64,000 bases of DNA from Cyclina sinensis (lineage: Eukaryota; Mollusca; Bivalvia; Venerida; Veneridae). Where the stretch lies: positions 18,120,904 through 18,184,903 of the forward strand of contig JAAONU010000006.1 of the NCBI GenBank assembly GCA_012932295.1, written 5' to 3'. Shown in pieces: positions 1-13,700 of the stretch. The translations under genes and the position numbers were made by a program. The notes beneath the pieces are model-generated. The model had not been told where the DNA came from and searched no databases. It worked only from the letters and a program-made list of their open reading frames with translations. Numbering within the stretch: position 1 is the first letter of the stretch; each line of letters opens with the position of its first letter.

Positions 1-840
1 AACTTCAACATTGCCCGTAACTTCCTTATTAGTAAGTGGATTAGACACAACACCCCTTTGAACAAGACCTTCCCACTGACCTTTAATTATTTGACCTTGA
101 CCCCTGAATATCCAGTTGTCCAAAAACTAATATTTGGCCATAACTTCCAAATTAGTAAGTGGATACACTTTATACTTAAACACAACACCCCTTTAGACAA
201 GGCCTTCCCACTGACCTATATTTGTTTGACCTTGACCCCTGAATGTCTTCACCTTGAAGATCCAGTTTTCCAAAAACTTTAACATTGCTCATAACTTCCT
301 TATTAGTTAATGGAATTACTTCATACTTGGACACAACCCTCTTTGGGTAAGACCTTCCCACTAACCTATATTTATTTGACCTTGACCCCTGAATGACCTT
401 TACATTGAAGATCCAATTGTCCAAAAACTTCAACATTGCCCATAACTTCCTTATTAGTAAGTGGATTTACTTCATACTTGGACACAACACCTCTTTGGAC
501 AAGACCTTCCCACTGACCTTTAATTATTTGACCTTGACCCCTGAATATCCAATTGTCCAAAACTAATATTTGGCCATAACTTCCAAATTAGTAAGTGGAT
601 ACACTTCATAATTAAACACAACACCCCTTATGACAAGGCCTTCCCACTGACCTATATTTGTTTGACCTTGACCCCTGAATGACCTTCACCTTTAAGATCC
701 AGTTGTCCAAAAACTTTCACATTGCCCATAACTTCCTTATTAGTAAATGGAATTACCTCATACTTGGACACAACCCCCTTTGGGTAAGACCTTCCCACTG
801 ACCTATATTTATTTGACCTTGACCCCTGAATGACTGGTTC
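1..840. repeat. tandem repeat, ~145-bp unit, about 6 copies
   Basis: Imperfect copies marked by TTGACCTTGACCCCTGAAT at spacings of roughly 130-150 bases, each followed by GTCCAAAAAC and CATAACTTCC. Contains repeated TGACCTTGA motifs. The array continues beyond the left edge. Confidence 0.85.
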
Positions 841-1431
841 TCAGCTCAAAGGTCAAAGCACCACGTTCGGGGGAATTGTCACATTACAGTGACAGTTCTT
901 GTTTTTTTTTATCTTTTTCTTCCATTGCTAGGCAACACTTACTGGTAACTGTGATTCTTCATAATATTTCATTGCTAGGCAACATATATGAAGTGTCATG
1001 TTGGTATTCTCCATATATAAATCTGTTGGCTCGATTTATATTTATTGCAGCAGAATATATAAATCAAAGGTGAGAAAGTGCTGAAAGGTTATGAAGATAT
1101 CTCTAATATGTAATAAATAGTTACGAGTTGAATTGATGAAATACCTTTTGATTTACTTGCTTGGAATGACCTTTCCTCTCACTTTCTAAATGCCAGGTTG
1201 TCAAACCCTATTAAGTGACATAGGTTGTGAAAAGAAAGAGAAACAAACAACAATATAGAAAGACAGTTAAATATGTAACATGCATATGATTTCACAAAGA
1301 CAAAAATATTCTTTAAATATATTGAATTATTATTTCAAAATAGAACATGCTGAATTATTCCTGTTTTTGACTTATAAAAACCACAAATTTGAAAAACAAC
1401 AAATATTCTTAACCAATGGCTTTTTCTATAG

Positions 1432-1747
1432 AGTATTGGCAGGGGACCATTTCAAAAGACACCCAGAGGAGACAACTGCCCATTTTGTGTCAGAAGAGGA
1501 GCTGAAATTGTGTTTCAAAAGAAATGGTGACCTTGACCTTAAATCACTACAGAAACATGAAAGGAAATTGAAAAACTGCAAGCTCAAATTCACATCAGAG
1601 AATGGTAAAGATGAAATGGAATGTTGTTTTCAGAATCTGCAATTTGAAAAGACATTTAAAAGGACACCGAAAGATCAGGGCAAGCAAGTGCATGAAGAGA
1701 AGTACAGAGTGGTTTTCAGAACCAAAGTTGAGGCCACAGCTTGTTGG
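1432..1747 (+). CDS. STAT: STAT exon: DNA-binding domain part
   Basis: The exon encodes RHPEETTAHFVSEEEL, then CCFQNLQFEKTFKR and HEEKYRVVFRTKVEA. These match the order of STAT DNA-binding-domain strands (the VTEEK / ILF segment in vertebrates). Acceptor TTTTTCTATAG ends at 1431; an alternative AG at 1441-1442 would shorten the exon by 11 bases and change the incoming phase. The donor is TTGTTGG/GTAGTG at 1748, phase 0. The open frame starting at ATG 1280 is intron read-through, not a start codon. Confidence 0.85.
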
Positions 1748-4700
1748 GTAGTGCATTTATTCATTGCTATTGATCATTGCTCTTTAAGCCATTTTGTCAT
1801 ATGCTGGTCATAATAGGTCATCTGAGGTTGAATAATAGCTCATCCAATCAAGATACAAGATAACCTTATGCACAGTCATCTTTTTTAAGCTCTTCAGAGC
1901 ACAGCTTAGGGTGAGCTTTTTGGATCCTTGAATGTCTGGTGTCCCTTGTCCACAATTGTTGTAATAGCAGTCTAGAGGTTAAATTTTTGTTGAGCCCTCT
2001 TGCAGATAGCTGGACATAGTTGTCACATTTGGCACCGCAGGTCAATGTACGTGTGTCTGTCCAGATTGTGGGCCATAACTTCTCTGTGCATGGAAGGATT
2101 TTGAAATACCTTGGCACATTTGTTTTCCTTGATGAGACAGTGTGTTGCTTGCTAGAGCCAAGTTCCCAACTCAAAGGTCAAGGTCACAGTGCCAGGTCAA
2201 AGGTCCAAAATTTTGATGATAGACCTTGTCCAGGCCATAACTCTTCCCTGGATGGAAGGGTTGTAAAATACCTTGGAACGTTTGTTAATCTTGATGAGAT
2301 GGTGTGTCACATGCAAGACCCAGTTTCCTAGCTCAGAAGTTGACAGCTCAAAGTTTTAACATTTTATGATAGACCTTGTCTGGGCCATAACTTCTCCATG
2401 CATGGATGGATTTTAGAATACCATGGCACATTTGTTCTCCTTGATGAGATGGTGTGTTGCGTGCAAGACCCTAGTTCTCAGCTCAAAGGTCAAGAGTCAC
2501 AGTGCCAGATCAGAGGTCCAAAATTTTGATGATAGACCTTGTCCTGGCCATAACTTCTCCCTACATGGAAGGATTTTAAAATACCTTGGCACATTTGTTC
2601 ACCTTGATGAGATGGTGTGTTACGTGCAAGACCCAGTTTCCTAGCTCAGAGGTCAAGGTCACAGTGACAGCTCAATGGTCCAAAATATCGATGTTAGACC
2701 TTGTCTGGGCCATAACTTCTCCATGCATGGAAGAATTTGAAAATACTGTGATACATTTGTTATGCTCCCTGAAAGAGCCATCATATAGGCATGCCTTGTC
2801 TTACCATCATTATGTCATTCTGTCTAGTGTGGGGAAGAACTCCATAACTAAAGGAGGTAATGATTACCTTGTCCGGGCCATAACTTCTTTGTACATGGAA
2901 GGATTTTGATATACCTTGGCACCAGGCTAGCAGAAATCCTACAAATCATCGGTTTTTACCGATTCAGAACATCAGGGACCGGTTCGCATCTCCGAAAATC
3001 CCATTTCAATCGGTCCAGAAATTCACCGTTTTCTATTCCTAATGTAAATCCAGACAGTATAAAATCTGCCAAAACCGAATCCACAACATAAGTCCCGGAC
3101 ACTCTGTGTATATCACACCTCACTAATCCGTTCCAATTACACCCTAATAAACTTGTCAAAGACCAAATGACTGTGAAAATCAAGTTCGATAATTGATAGC
3201 TTCTGTCGGTGCCTTCAAATCCTTTAGCCTAATGTTTGCAGCTAGCACTACATCAGCCAACGTGTTCATAGAAGTCGGCTCCTTTGAAGTCAGTTGAAAG
3301 ATAAACGACCTTCACACAGTTACTTTTGAGCTGAATTAGCAGTGCGTTTTTTATGCTCCATACTGTTTGATGTTTGGAAATTGAGTAAGAAAGCGAGTTA
3401 TTTTTTAAATACACCATTTAAAAGTGTAAATTTTATTTTTATGCAGTTACACACTGCATCAATGTGTAAATAAAACAGAAGGTGGTAGGCAATTATTTTT
3501 TATTCGAAAGTCTTTTATACGTATCAACCCAGGGAACAAATTTTTCATTCAGTGACCAAACTTTCTACTCATCCTGCATCACCATCACCCTTCCTGGAGA
3601 CCCTAGGAGAAAAAAGATCAGCGGTTTACTGAATTTAAAAAGGCGCAGTGCTCCCCCTTACTCATGCTTCCGGTTTCATTTTGACAGCGTATTACATGAA
3701 TTTACTCTCGGTAAACTGTGACATTATGATTTACACATCCATCAGTATATTTATTGCGATTTTTGCACTCGTTCTGCAGGACGACCGATCAGAAAATTAT
3801 ACTCGTCCTCCTACCTTTTCCACTCGTCAATACGAGATAAAGTGTTTTTTTTTTCTTTCTTTTTTTTTTTTTAGGGGGGGGGCGGGTTGAAGAGAGGGGG
3901 GAGGGGAAGAGTAATCGTCGGGTGGTCGGACTGATTGAGCTTGAAACATTTCTGCAAGCCTGCTTGGCACATTTGTTGACACCTTGATCAGACAGTGTGT
4001 CGCATGTAAGGTTGGATATGGTTCATGTATATAGGACTTAAACTAGGTAACAAGGCCAGATCAACGGAACACCTTGATAGCACTCTAGAGGTTACATTTT
4101 CCTTCCAAATGTCATGAGAATTTGTCAGAATGTTTGTCTTGATAATATCTAGGTCAGGTTAGAATGGGGGTCATTTGGGGAAAAAAACTAGGTCATCCAG
4201 TCAAAAGATATATATTAACCTTGTTAACACTCTGAGAGGCTATTGATTTTGTCAAAATGGCATGAAAACCTGTCAAGTTGTTAGTCTTAATGATATCTAA
4301 ATTATATTTTAATATGGGTTGTATTGCATCAAAAACCAGGTCACAGGGTCAAAACAAAGAAAAACCTTGTTAACACTCTAAAGACCATTCGTTTTGTCCA
4401 AATGGTATGAAAACTTCCTAAATTGTTTATCTTGATGACATCTAGGTTGATTTGAATATGGTCAAAAACAGTGTCAGAACACCAAATGTCATGAAATTTG
4501 TCTTGATGATATATAGGTCAAGTTCGAATATGTGTCATTTGGGGTAAAATCTAGGCCATCCAGTCAAAACAAAAGTTAACCTTGTTAACACTCTAGCGGC
4601 CATTTATTTTGTCCAAATGGCATGGTAACTTGCCAGGTTATTTGTTTTTATAATATCTGGGTTGAGTTTGAGCTTGGGTCATCTAGGATCAAAATCTTAG

Positions 4701-7700
4701 TCACTGAGTCAAAACAAAGGAAAACCTTGTTAACACTCAAGAGGCTACTTTTTCTTTCCAAATGTCATAAACATTAATCAAAATGTTTGTTTCAATAATA
4801 TCTAGTGTGGGTTTGAATATGGGTCATCTGGGGTAAAATACTTGGTCATGGGATCAAAACACAGGTTTACCTTATTAACACTCTAGAGGCCACATTTTTT
4901 GTTCAAATAACTTTGAACCTTTTCAGAATGTATGTTTTGATCATATCTAGGATGAGTGCAAATATGGTCATCTTTGGGCAAAAATTAGGTCAGGGCCAAA
5001 ACAGAACAACCTTGTTTGCACTCTAGAGGCTACAAAGTCATATTCTTTCCAAATGTGATGAACATTTGTAATTTGCTGATAATAATTCATGTTGATTTAT
5101 GAAGGCTCATATTATTATACATAGTTAATTACCTGTTTTCATATTTAGTTTGTGTTTAGAGGATTTATGTTGATTTAGTATTCATTATATAAGCTTGAAA
5201 AAAATGATATTGTTAACAACATTTCATTCAGGTAATCAGCATTTATATAGTACAGAGTAAATCTCATGATAAATTTTGCCCACTTTCAGACCCTGTCATT
5301 ACCTCTTGTTGTAACCACAGCATCCAATCAGGAAGCCCACAGTTTGGCCTCAATAATGTGGCAGTGCTTTACTACGGATGTGGTATGTCTTATTGTATCA
5401 TAGCTTGTGAAATGGAGGAAACAATTCGGAGAGCTGAAGATTGGCTGGCTGATAGGTTGGCTGGTTCGTCAGTTGACTGACAGACTGATATGGACAAAAT
5501 GACATAATATTGAATTTAAGAAGTTTTAGTGTAACACTGTCTTTTGAGTTTAGAATGTGCTTTAATATCTACAGTGAAGTCCACTGTTTATGATTCTAAA
5601 CATCAGGCTTTTGTACAAAATTAATTTAAGAGACAAATGAATCTCCGTATTTTTTTTTCTGAAGATACATGACATCTTTCAGTAAAACGTTGCATTTTAT
5701 TCCTTTTTTCTTGCAAGCATTTTAAACAGCTAGACTACAGCCCATAGTTGGTCTTGTTATTTTTTTCATAGTTTAAACCTATTGTTGCAACTTGTATAAA
5801 TCCTTCTTGGTGACTGACCTGGTGTTGATTAAACCAGTACTCATGCCAGAAGTGTGCAATGTTTAAAGTCTTTAAAGAATCACTACCCTGGTTTGATTTG
5901 ATCTGGAGACCTCCTGTTTACGAGTCTGATGCTTAATTCCTCAACTACTGTCCCTCCACATGTTTTTTTCATAACTGTAAGACCAGTCACTGATTTTTGA
6001 CAAATCTATTCTTTTAGTTTAATCCAGCTAGTGAAATTCCAGAGGAGCTGCCATGGTCGAAGGTAGCTGTAATGTTACAGTCAAAGATGGCAAGACTTTC
6101 TAAAGATCACAGGCTGTCAGAAGAGAACATTTCACACCTTAAAGAAAGACTGTTTGGTAAATAATGCAGTTTCCATCTGATTCTGTACCTATACATGTTT
6201 ATTGACAAATACTGTGAACAATCTACCTTCAGGTACCAATCTCCAGATAGATAATTCTATATTGGGTATAATTGCTGGTACATTTATTTGGTCTGCCGGT
6301 GGAATCAAAAGTAACATCATACAGCAGTTAAACATTTTTCTACTCATAGACACATTAAGCAACAGTTGTAGGGTATTCATAACGAAACTTATACAGTTGT
6401 TGATTTGAGGGGGGTGGGGGCGCTATTATTTTAGTTGCTCTGATGACGTCTGTGTTGTTGTATCAAGAGTCTGTCTGAAGTATTTTTTTAAAGCTGTGAA
6501 AAAGTAACAGTAACTACTGTCAGATATATCCATCTCAGTAACAGTAACTACTGTCAGATATATCCATATCAGTAACAGTAACTAATGTCAGATATATCCA
6601 TCTCAGTAACAGTAACTACTGTCAGATATATCCATCTCAGTAACAGTAACTACTGTCAGATATATCCATCTCAGTAACAGTAACTAATGTCAGATATATC
6701 CATCTCAGTAACAGTAACTACTGTCAGATATATCCATCTCAGTAACTACTGTCAGATATATCCATCTCAGTAACAGTAACTACTGTCAGATATATCCATC
6801 TCAGTAACCAGTGTTTAGTTCTTGAAGTCTGAAAAAACGTTGACAGAACATTCTAACTTAGAGTCTTGAAATTGTTGGCAGACACAGTATTTTTTTCATA
6901 GAATTGCATTTTTAGTTGTATTGGTCTTAACTGAACTGTACAGACATTGACCTCTGTTGAATGTTTGTTCTAGGTGAGGAAGACAAACCAGATGATACTC
7001 TGGTTAATTTAACAGAGTTTTGTTGGGTAAGTTTCATAATGTTTGACATACAAAATTCCTAAATATTCATGATACTACTTTCATTGTTAAAATCTTTGCA
7101 GATTACTTTAAGATAAATTCAACACTTTGGGAGTTATGCCAGCAAGGCAAAGCATAGAAAACTTAACAGATAGATTCTATATATGTGTATAACGGTGGAG
7201 TAAGACAATTTTAAAATGCACTTTTGACACAGGACAGACTAAAACAAAAAGTCTTTTACAAACATATCTTTACTATATCCTTTGACATAATCATTTTGAT
7301 CATCTTCAGAATGCAATGGTTGATACAGACTTCTCTTTCTGGAAATGGTTTCTTGGTGTGTATAATATGATAGACCAGTACCTCACACAGTTCTGGCATG
7401 ATGGGTGAGTTATTGGCCTTTTATTCAAACAAAGCTCATTTGAATTATCTTCATAATTTTCGGACAAGTTTTCTATAATGACCACTGTATTTAGTTGAGC
7501 CTGTCTATAAAACTTGTTCAAAAAATATTTGTCTATTGAGATGAATGGATTTTAAAATTTGAAAATATAACTGCTGTATAACTGCATATCTAAAATAAGA
7601 AAAATAAACAAATTCTTTGAATTCAGATGAGATAGTTTGAAATTGTTAAGATACTAAAGGTACATAAAAGATAATAGTATATAGATAATTTATTTAACAT

Positions 7701-10700
7701 ACTCATAAAAAAGAACTTTGGGTCAAGGTTACATAACATAGTTTTAAAGAGCCGTTGTTGTTGTTCTTTTAGGCTTATAATGGGATTTGTGAAGAAAGAA
7801 ACAGCAGAGAAAATGTTAGCAAAATGTGACAAAGCAGGAACTTTTATTCTGCGATTCTCGGACAAGCATTTCACGAACAGTGATGGTCGTAAAAGCGTCT
7901 ATGGTCGTCTTACATCATGTGTTGTTGTTATGAAAGATATTAAAGGTAAATGAATTGAATGAATAATGTGCCAGAAATAAAGTTTTACAAATGAAATGTT
8001 GAAATTCTGCATGCAGACAGGTTAAATAATTTTTTGTTCTTGTCTGTCTGAAAGTTTGATTCACATTCTCAGCCAACACTTTTACACTGAGGGCCATGAA
8101 ACTTTACATGGATATAGATCAGCTAATGAAGTTGTGCACCTCAGTTTTTTCCCCCACCATCAAGGAAGAGCAGAGTTATGGCCCCTAGTTTAGTCAAAAT
8201 AGCTACCAAAAAGGTTTGTGTTGTGTGCTCAGCCAACACTATTAGACCTTCAGTCATTAAACTTTATTGTATAATACCGGCTCGTTATTTTGAACTATGT
8301 ATCTTCAGAATTAGTTTCTTTTTATTATCTCTTGTTATTTTTAAACTTTCCCAAATTTCTTAGTTTATAAAGGATATGCCTATATAAGAGTGTTTTCTTA
8401 ATTATTAATTGGCAAAATAAAAATTCACTCATAAAGGAGATGTTAGGCAACACCACAGGCAAATATACTGAGAATATTGATATGGTTTGATGTCACAATA
8501 ATAACATACCTTTTCTGCGATTTTTGCCTGATAAACATTTTATAAATGGTCCTTATGTGTAAGTTGCAGTGAATTTCTTGCACAGTTCTCGTAATGCTAT
8601 ACAAACGAGTGGTTAATTGATTTTGAATTATTTATTTCTTCAAAAGACAATATCCGCTTCAATCAAGATTCGTTTTAAAATTAATGTATATTGCTGATTT
8701 CAACAGATTTGAAGCTAAAAACAACTAAAGCAGTACAGCTTAAGCTCTAAATGATAAGATCAAAGGTTCCATGTCACAGTTATGACAACCTGTGAGACAA
8801 TTCACACCCTAGTTAGGAGTACGACCATCAAGAACAATGAAAGGTGTAAATTAACATGTTGGGACCATAAAACACCTCAAGCCACAGAATGAATTCGAGT
8901 GTTGCGACTTTGAGCCATGTTTATTCAATATGGAAATATGAGGGACAAAAAATCGTGACCCGAGTGTCAACTGTGAGCCATCGAAGAAATCGAGCGAAGC
9001 AAGTTTGAGCTGTCAAGGAATGACTGTACCTCATTCACTGCTATGACATATTTAATCTCTTTGTCTCATACATTTACTTCTTCTAATACAGGAAATAAAA
9101 GAAACAGTTTTGGACAGTTAGAATCAGTCAAACGGAAAGTCATAGAACACGTAGATGTGGCAGACTTTAAAAAGCTTAGCGGTGAGTTCAGGAAACTGGA
9201 CACAGAGGAACCACCAAAACATAATCTTGCTAACATCTTAAAGGAGACCTGGATAAAGAGCCGCGACAGCAGTCACCAGGTCCCAATGTACTGTTACCTG
9301 TATCCCAGCTGGGAAAACCAGGCAGGAACTCTTTGATAAATATTGTGAAGAAGGTAGTTACGAAGCTCTAATTTTTCTTAACATGAAACAGTTTGTCTGT
9401 TAGTTTCTAGAGATTGTCATAGATGAACATTTGAAGACATTTGAAAACAGCAAAATGTGGGATTTATATGATGGATAGTAGAAAAATAAAGTTCATCTCT
9501 TACATAGACTGGTCAAAATATTTGTAAGTTTTATGCAAAAGTCAAGATAAAGTTTGTATAATTTCTGACCAGGACTAGAAACTTGTGTGTGTGTCATCAG
9601 GTTCAGAGAAACCAGTACTCACAGAGAAATCTCAGACCAATGAACCCATGCTTTCAAATAGACTGAACCAGTCCTCATAAAGAAATCTCAGACCAATGAA
9701 CCCATGCTTGCAAATAGACTGAACCAGTCCTCATAAAGAAATCTCAGACCAATGAACCCATGCCTGCAAATAGACTGAACCAGTACTCTTAAAGAAATCT
9801 CAGACCAATGAACCCATGCCTGCAAATAGACTGAACCAGTACTCATAAAAATCTCAGACCAATGAACCCATGCTTGCAAATAGACTGAACCAGTACTCAT
9901 AAAGAAATCTCAGACCAATGAACCCATGCTTGTAAATAGACTGAACCAGTACTCATAAAGAAATCTCAGACCAATGAACCCATGCCTGCAAATAGACTGA
10001 ACCAGTACTCATAAAGAATTCTCAGACCAATGAACCCATGCTTGCAAATAGACTGAACTAGTTCTCATAAAGAAATCTCCGACCAATGAACCCATGCTTG
10101 GGAATAGGCTGCTCTTTAAGTTGAGCTACCAGAGTTAGGGACTATATAATTACCCATTGATTCACCTATGTTCTGGACCTACGACATTTTATTATTTTAA
10201 TACTTTAATACTTTCTCTTACAGGTTGCCCAGTATCTGGATACAAAAATACTCGAGTTGCTTATATAGCAATCTTAGAACAGACCATGAGGTTAGTGTAC
10301 TGTTTGACTTACTTAGTAATTCAGTTTGAAATCCCTATTTTGCAACAAGGGTGATATGCTTTTTTTGTCACTTTTCTGGAGTTCAGATCATCTACTGAAA
10401 TAAGACTTATTCAAATCTAGGTAGCAGAATAAAACCGAGTCATTGAATCCCTGCTTAATGCTTAAAAATTAACAGTAAAGCCATGGGTAAGAACAACAAT
10501 AAATTATCAATATCAATATAATGACAAGACGATCAGCTCACCACCACTACCATTATAATCTTTCTCTTCATTAACATTGTAACAACATTTGCAACTACAA
10601 GAATACTTAGAGACATTATCATAAACCTCATTGTCATGAGGGCCATTCAAGTTAGAGACATTATCATAAACTTCATTGTCATCAGGGCCATTCAAGTTAG

Positions 10701-13700
10701 AGACATTATCATAGACCTCATTGTCATCAGGGGCATTCAAGTTAGAGACATTATCATAGACCTCATTGTCATCAGGGCCATTTAAGTTAGAGACATTATC
10801 ATAAACCTCATTGTCATCAGGGCCATTCAAGTTAGAGACATTATCATAAACCTCATTGTCATCAGGGCCATACAATTTAGAGACATTATCATAAACCTCA
10901 TTGTGATCAGGGCCATTCAAGTTAGAGACATTATCATAAACCTCATTGTCATCAGGGCCATTAAAGTTAGAGACATTATCATAAACCTCATTGTCATCAG
11001 GGCCATTCAAGTTAAAGACATTATCATAAACCTCATTGTCATCAGGGACATTTAAGTTAGAGACATTATCATAAACCTCATTGTTATCAGGGGCATTCAA
11101 ATTAGAGACATTATCATAAACCTCATTGTTATCAGGGCCATTCAAGTTAGAGACATTATCATAAACCTCATTGTCATCAGGGCCATTCAAGTTAAACACA
11201 AGAGGGCAAAGTAAAGTCTGTTTCTACTTTTGTGTTGGAGGGCAGCTCCAGGCATCAAGAACAACATCATGACCATGAATACAGAGATGATGTTTTTGAA
11301 ATAATACCAACACAAGAAAGAATCAAAATAAGCTAGGCTAATGTCTCAGTCACCCAGTTGTTATTATTTTACTCATATGTATATTTTGAACACCCTCTTA
11401 CTGTAGTCGTTAAGTTTCATGCTTCATTTTCCCCCAATGTATGTCCTTGTGACCTTTGACTGGTATGTTCTATTTCAGTAAGATGAACATAGCTAAACAG
11501 GAGGAATCTGCAGAGACAGACACAGATTTAACAATAGGTAATGTATGAGTTAGTTAACTAGAGAGATCTCCAATGCCTTAATACAGCCAAAATGAAGTTA
11601 ATCACAGTAGAACAAAATTTCAGAGTAACACTAGCTACATTCTTCGGTCCTTCCTTTAAGTTTTACTAGAAATGAGATATCTAATACATTGTACAACAAA
11701 AGATGCAATCAGGTCCATTGCCAATTTGAAGAGTCTAGCTTAAACGTGTACAATGCAGATTCATAAATTCTAAGAAGACAGTCAGAAATATAATGGCATG
11801 CCAATTAAATTCAGGAAGTAAATAAAGATAAGTTCTTCGAAATATATGAGTTGTCTAACTGATACTGTGTAGAAATATTTATTCATCAAGTTTAGTGTGA
11901 TCTGATCCAGTTTTTAATTTACTGTTAGAATGGTGAAGTGTAACTGTTTTACTGGAATGTTGAAGGAGTATTTGCATTGTTTTTCCTGTAGGTAATGTTA
12001 AAAAACCGAAACGCAGGCAAGATAAAGTGAAGGTCAAGAGGTCGTCAAGACAAGGCAGCATTTGTCTTTCTAACATTTCTTCCCCACAAGGAAGTCAAGT
12101 TTCTTGCACAGAGCCCCCATTCACCTTGTCAAAGCCCAGGGTACCCTGACGAGAGCCCAGTTTATCCAGGTTCAAGCCCTAGCTCATTTGGTTCTTACCC
12201 CAGTTATGGAATGTCTGCTCAGACAACAAAGCCCAATTACCCACAGTTTTAGGTGAAGATTTTTCTGGAAGTCCCATCCCCTCAAGGTACAATAACAGTA
12301 ACCCAGAAAGCAGTAAAATGATGAAGAAAACCAGCTCAACAGGTGCCATTCATACACAAGTGAGTGCTACAGTTACTGGAGAAGAAATGATGGACGTAAC
12401 TTCAGAGAACTTCGACTTATTTGACTCTTCAGTACTACACACTTGCTCTAGTGGACAGACACAAAGTTTTATAGGCCAGTTGTTCAGCCCAGACACTACA
12501 GTGGAGGAAGTAGACCTACCTTTATCAGTGGGACATCATATAACAGTAGGTGGGGCAGATATGTCTTGTGAAAATTCAGAGATTTTAATAGTTAAAAATG
12601 TTGATGGACAGCTGAATTTGAATCGGGTTCTCAATATAGAGGAACAAAAGCAAATAATTCAAGATGGACAGATTATGAGTTTTCTCTCCTCTAAACTTAC
12701 ACAAACCCAGTTCAGCCAGGTTCTCTCATGGCTTACAGAAGGCCAGGCATCTGTTCAAACCGTAACACAACCCACACCAGGTCCAGCTGGAAATACAAAC
12801 TTGTTTAGTAAACCTGTCACAACTTTATCAGACAGCTCTGGAGAATCAATTGGATATAGGTATAAATATGTATACTTGTATAAAATATATATTCAAATTA
12901 GCTTGTGAGTAGGAAAATACTAATGTAGACTGTGGAGAAAATGTTGAACTAGTTCTCTGCTTAGAGAAATTCTCCTATGGTCAAAGGTATAGAAAAAATA
13001 TAAACCTAGCCAATTATGTCTAACAATATCTGACACACTTTTTTATACTTTGATTCTTCTGTAAAACAACAATTTTCTTTTATAATTCTGTATTACAGCA
13101 CTATCAACAGGTTATTATTTTCATTACAGCAGCAGAAACCATATGTAATTATTCTGTATTTAAGCTGTAATTATCTGTAGAAATTTTGTATATAAGCAGT
13201 AACTATTTGTAATAATTTTGTTTTAAAACAGTAACTATCCGTAAACATTTAACATTCCAGTCACAACAATTTGTTTCTGTATTCCAGCAGCAACGATCTA
13301 TAATCATTCTGTATTTAAGCAGCAACCACCTCTCATCATTTTGTATTGCAGCAGAAATCATCTGTTATTATTCTGTATTCTAGCAGCAACTATCTGTTAT
13401 CATTTTGTAGTCTAGTGGCAACCATCTGTAATCATTCTGTATTCTAGCAGCAACCTTCTGTTATCATTATGTATTCTAGTAGCAATCATCTTTTATCATT
13501 CTGTATTCTAGCGGCAACTATCTCATAATTTTGTATTACAGCAGCAACCATCTGTAATCGTTCTGTATTCTAGCAGCAATCATCTGTTATCATTCTATAT
13601 TCTAGCAGCAACCATCTGTTATCATTCTGTATTCTAGCAACAACAATATGTTATCACACTGTATTGCAGCAGCAACCATCTGTTATCATTCTGTATTCTA

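Noticed and set aside
1280..1431. ATG at 1280 as the start of a protein running into the STAT exon
   Set aside because: The sequence before 1432 is AT-rich intron with an acceptor at its end. STAT needs its N-domain and coiled coil upstream, so this is intron read-through.
10513..11199. 228-codon minus-strand frame of NGPDDNEVYDNVS repeats
   Set aside because: A 45-bp minisatellite inside a STAT intron on the opposite strand, with no recognisable domain.
12100..12255. A short intron in the STAT tail exon as an explanation of the frame breaks
   Set aside because: No convincing GT-AG pair joins the frames, and the middle frame has the same S/P-rich character as its surroundings. A pair of one-base changes fits better.
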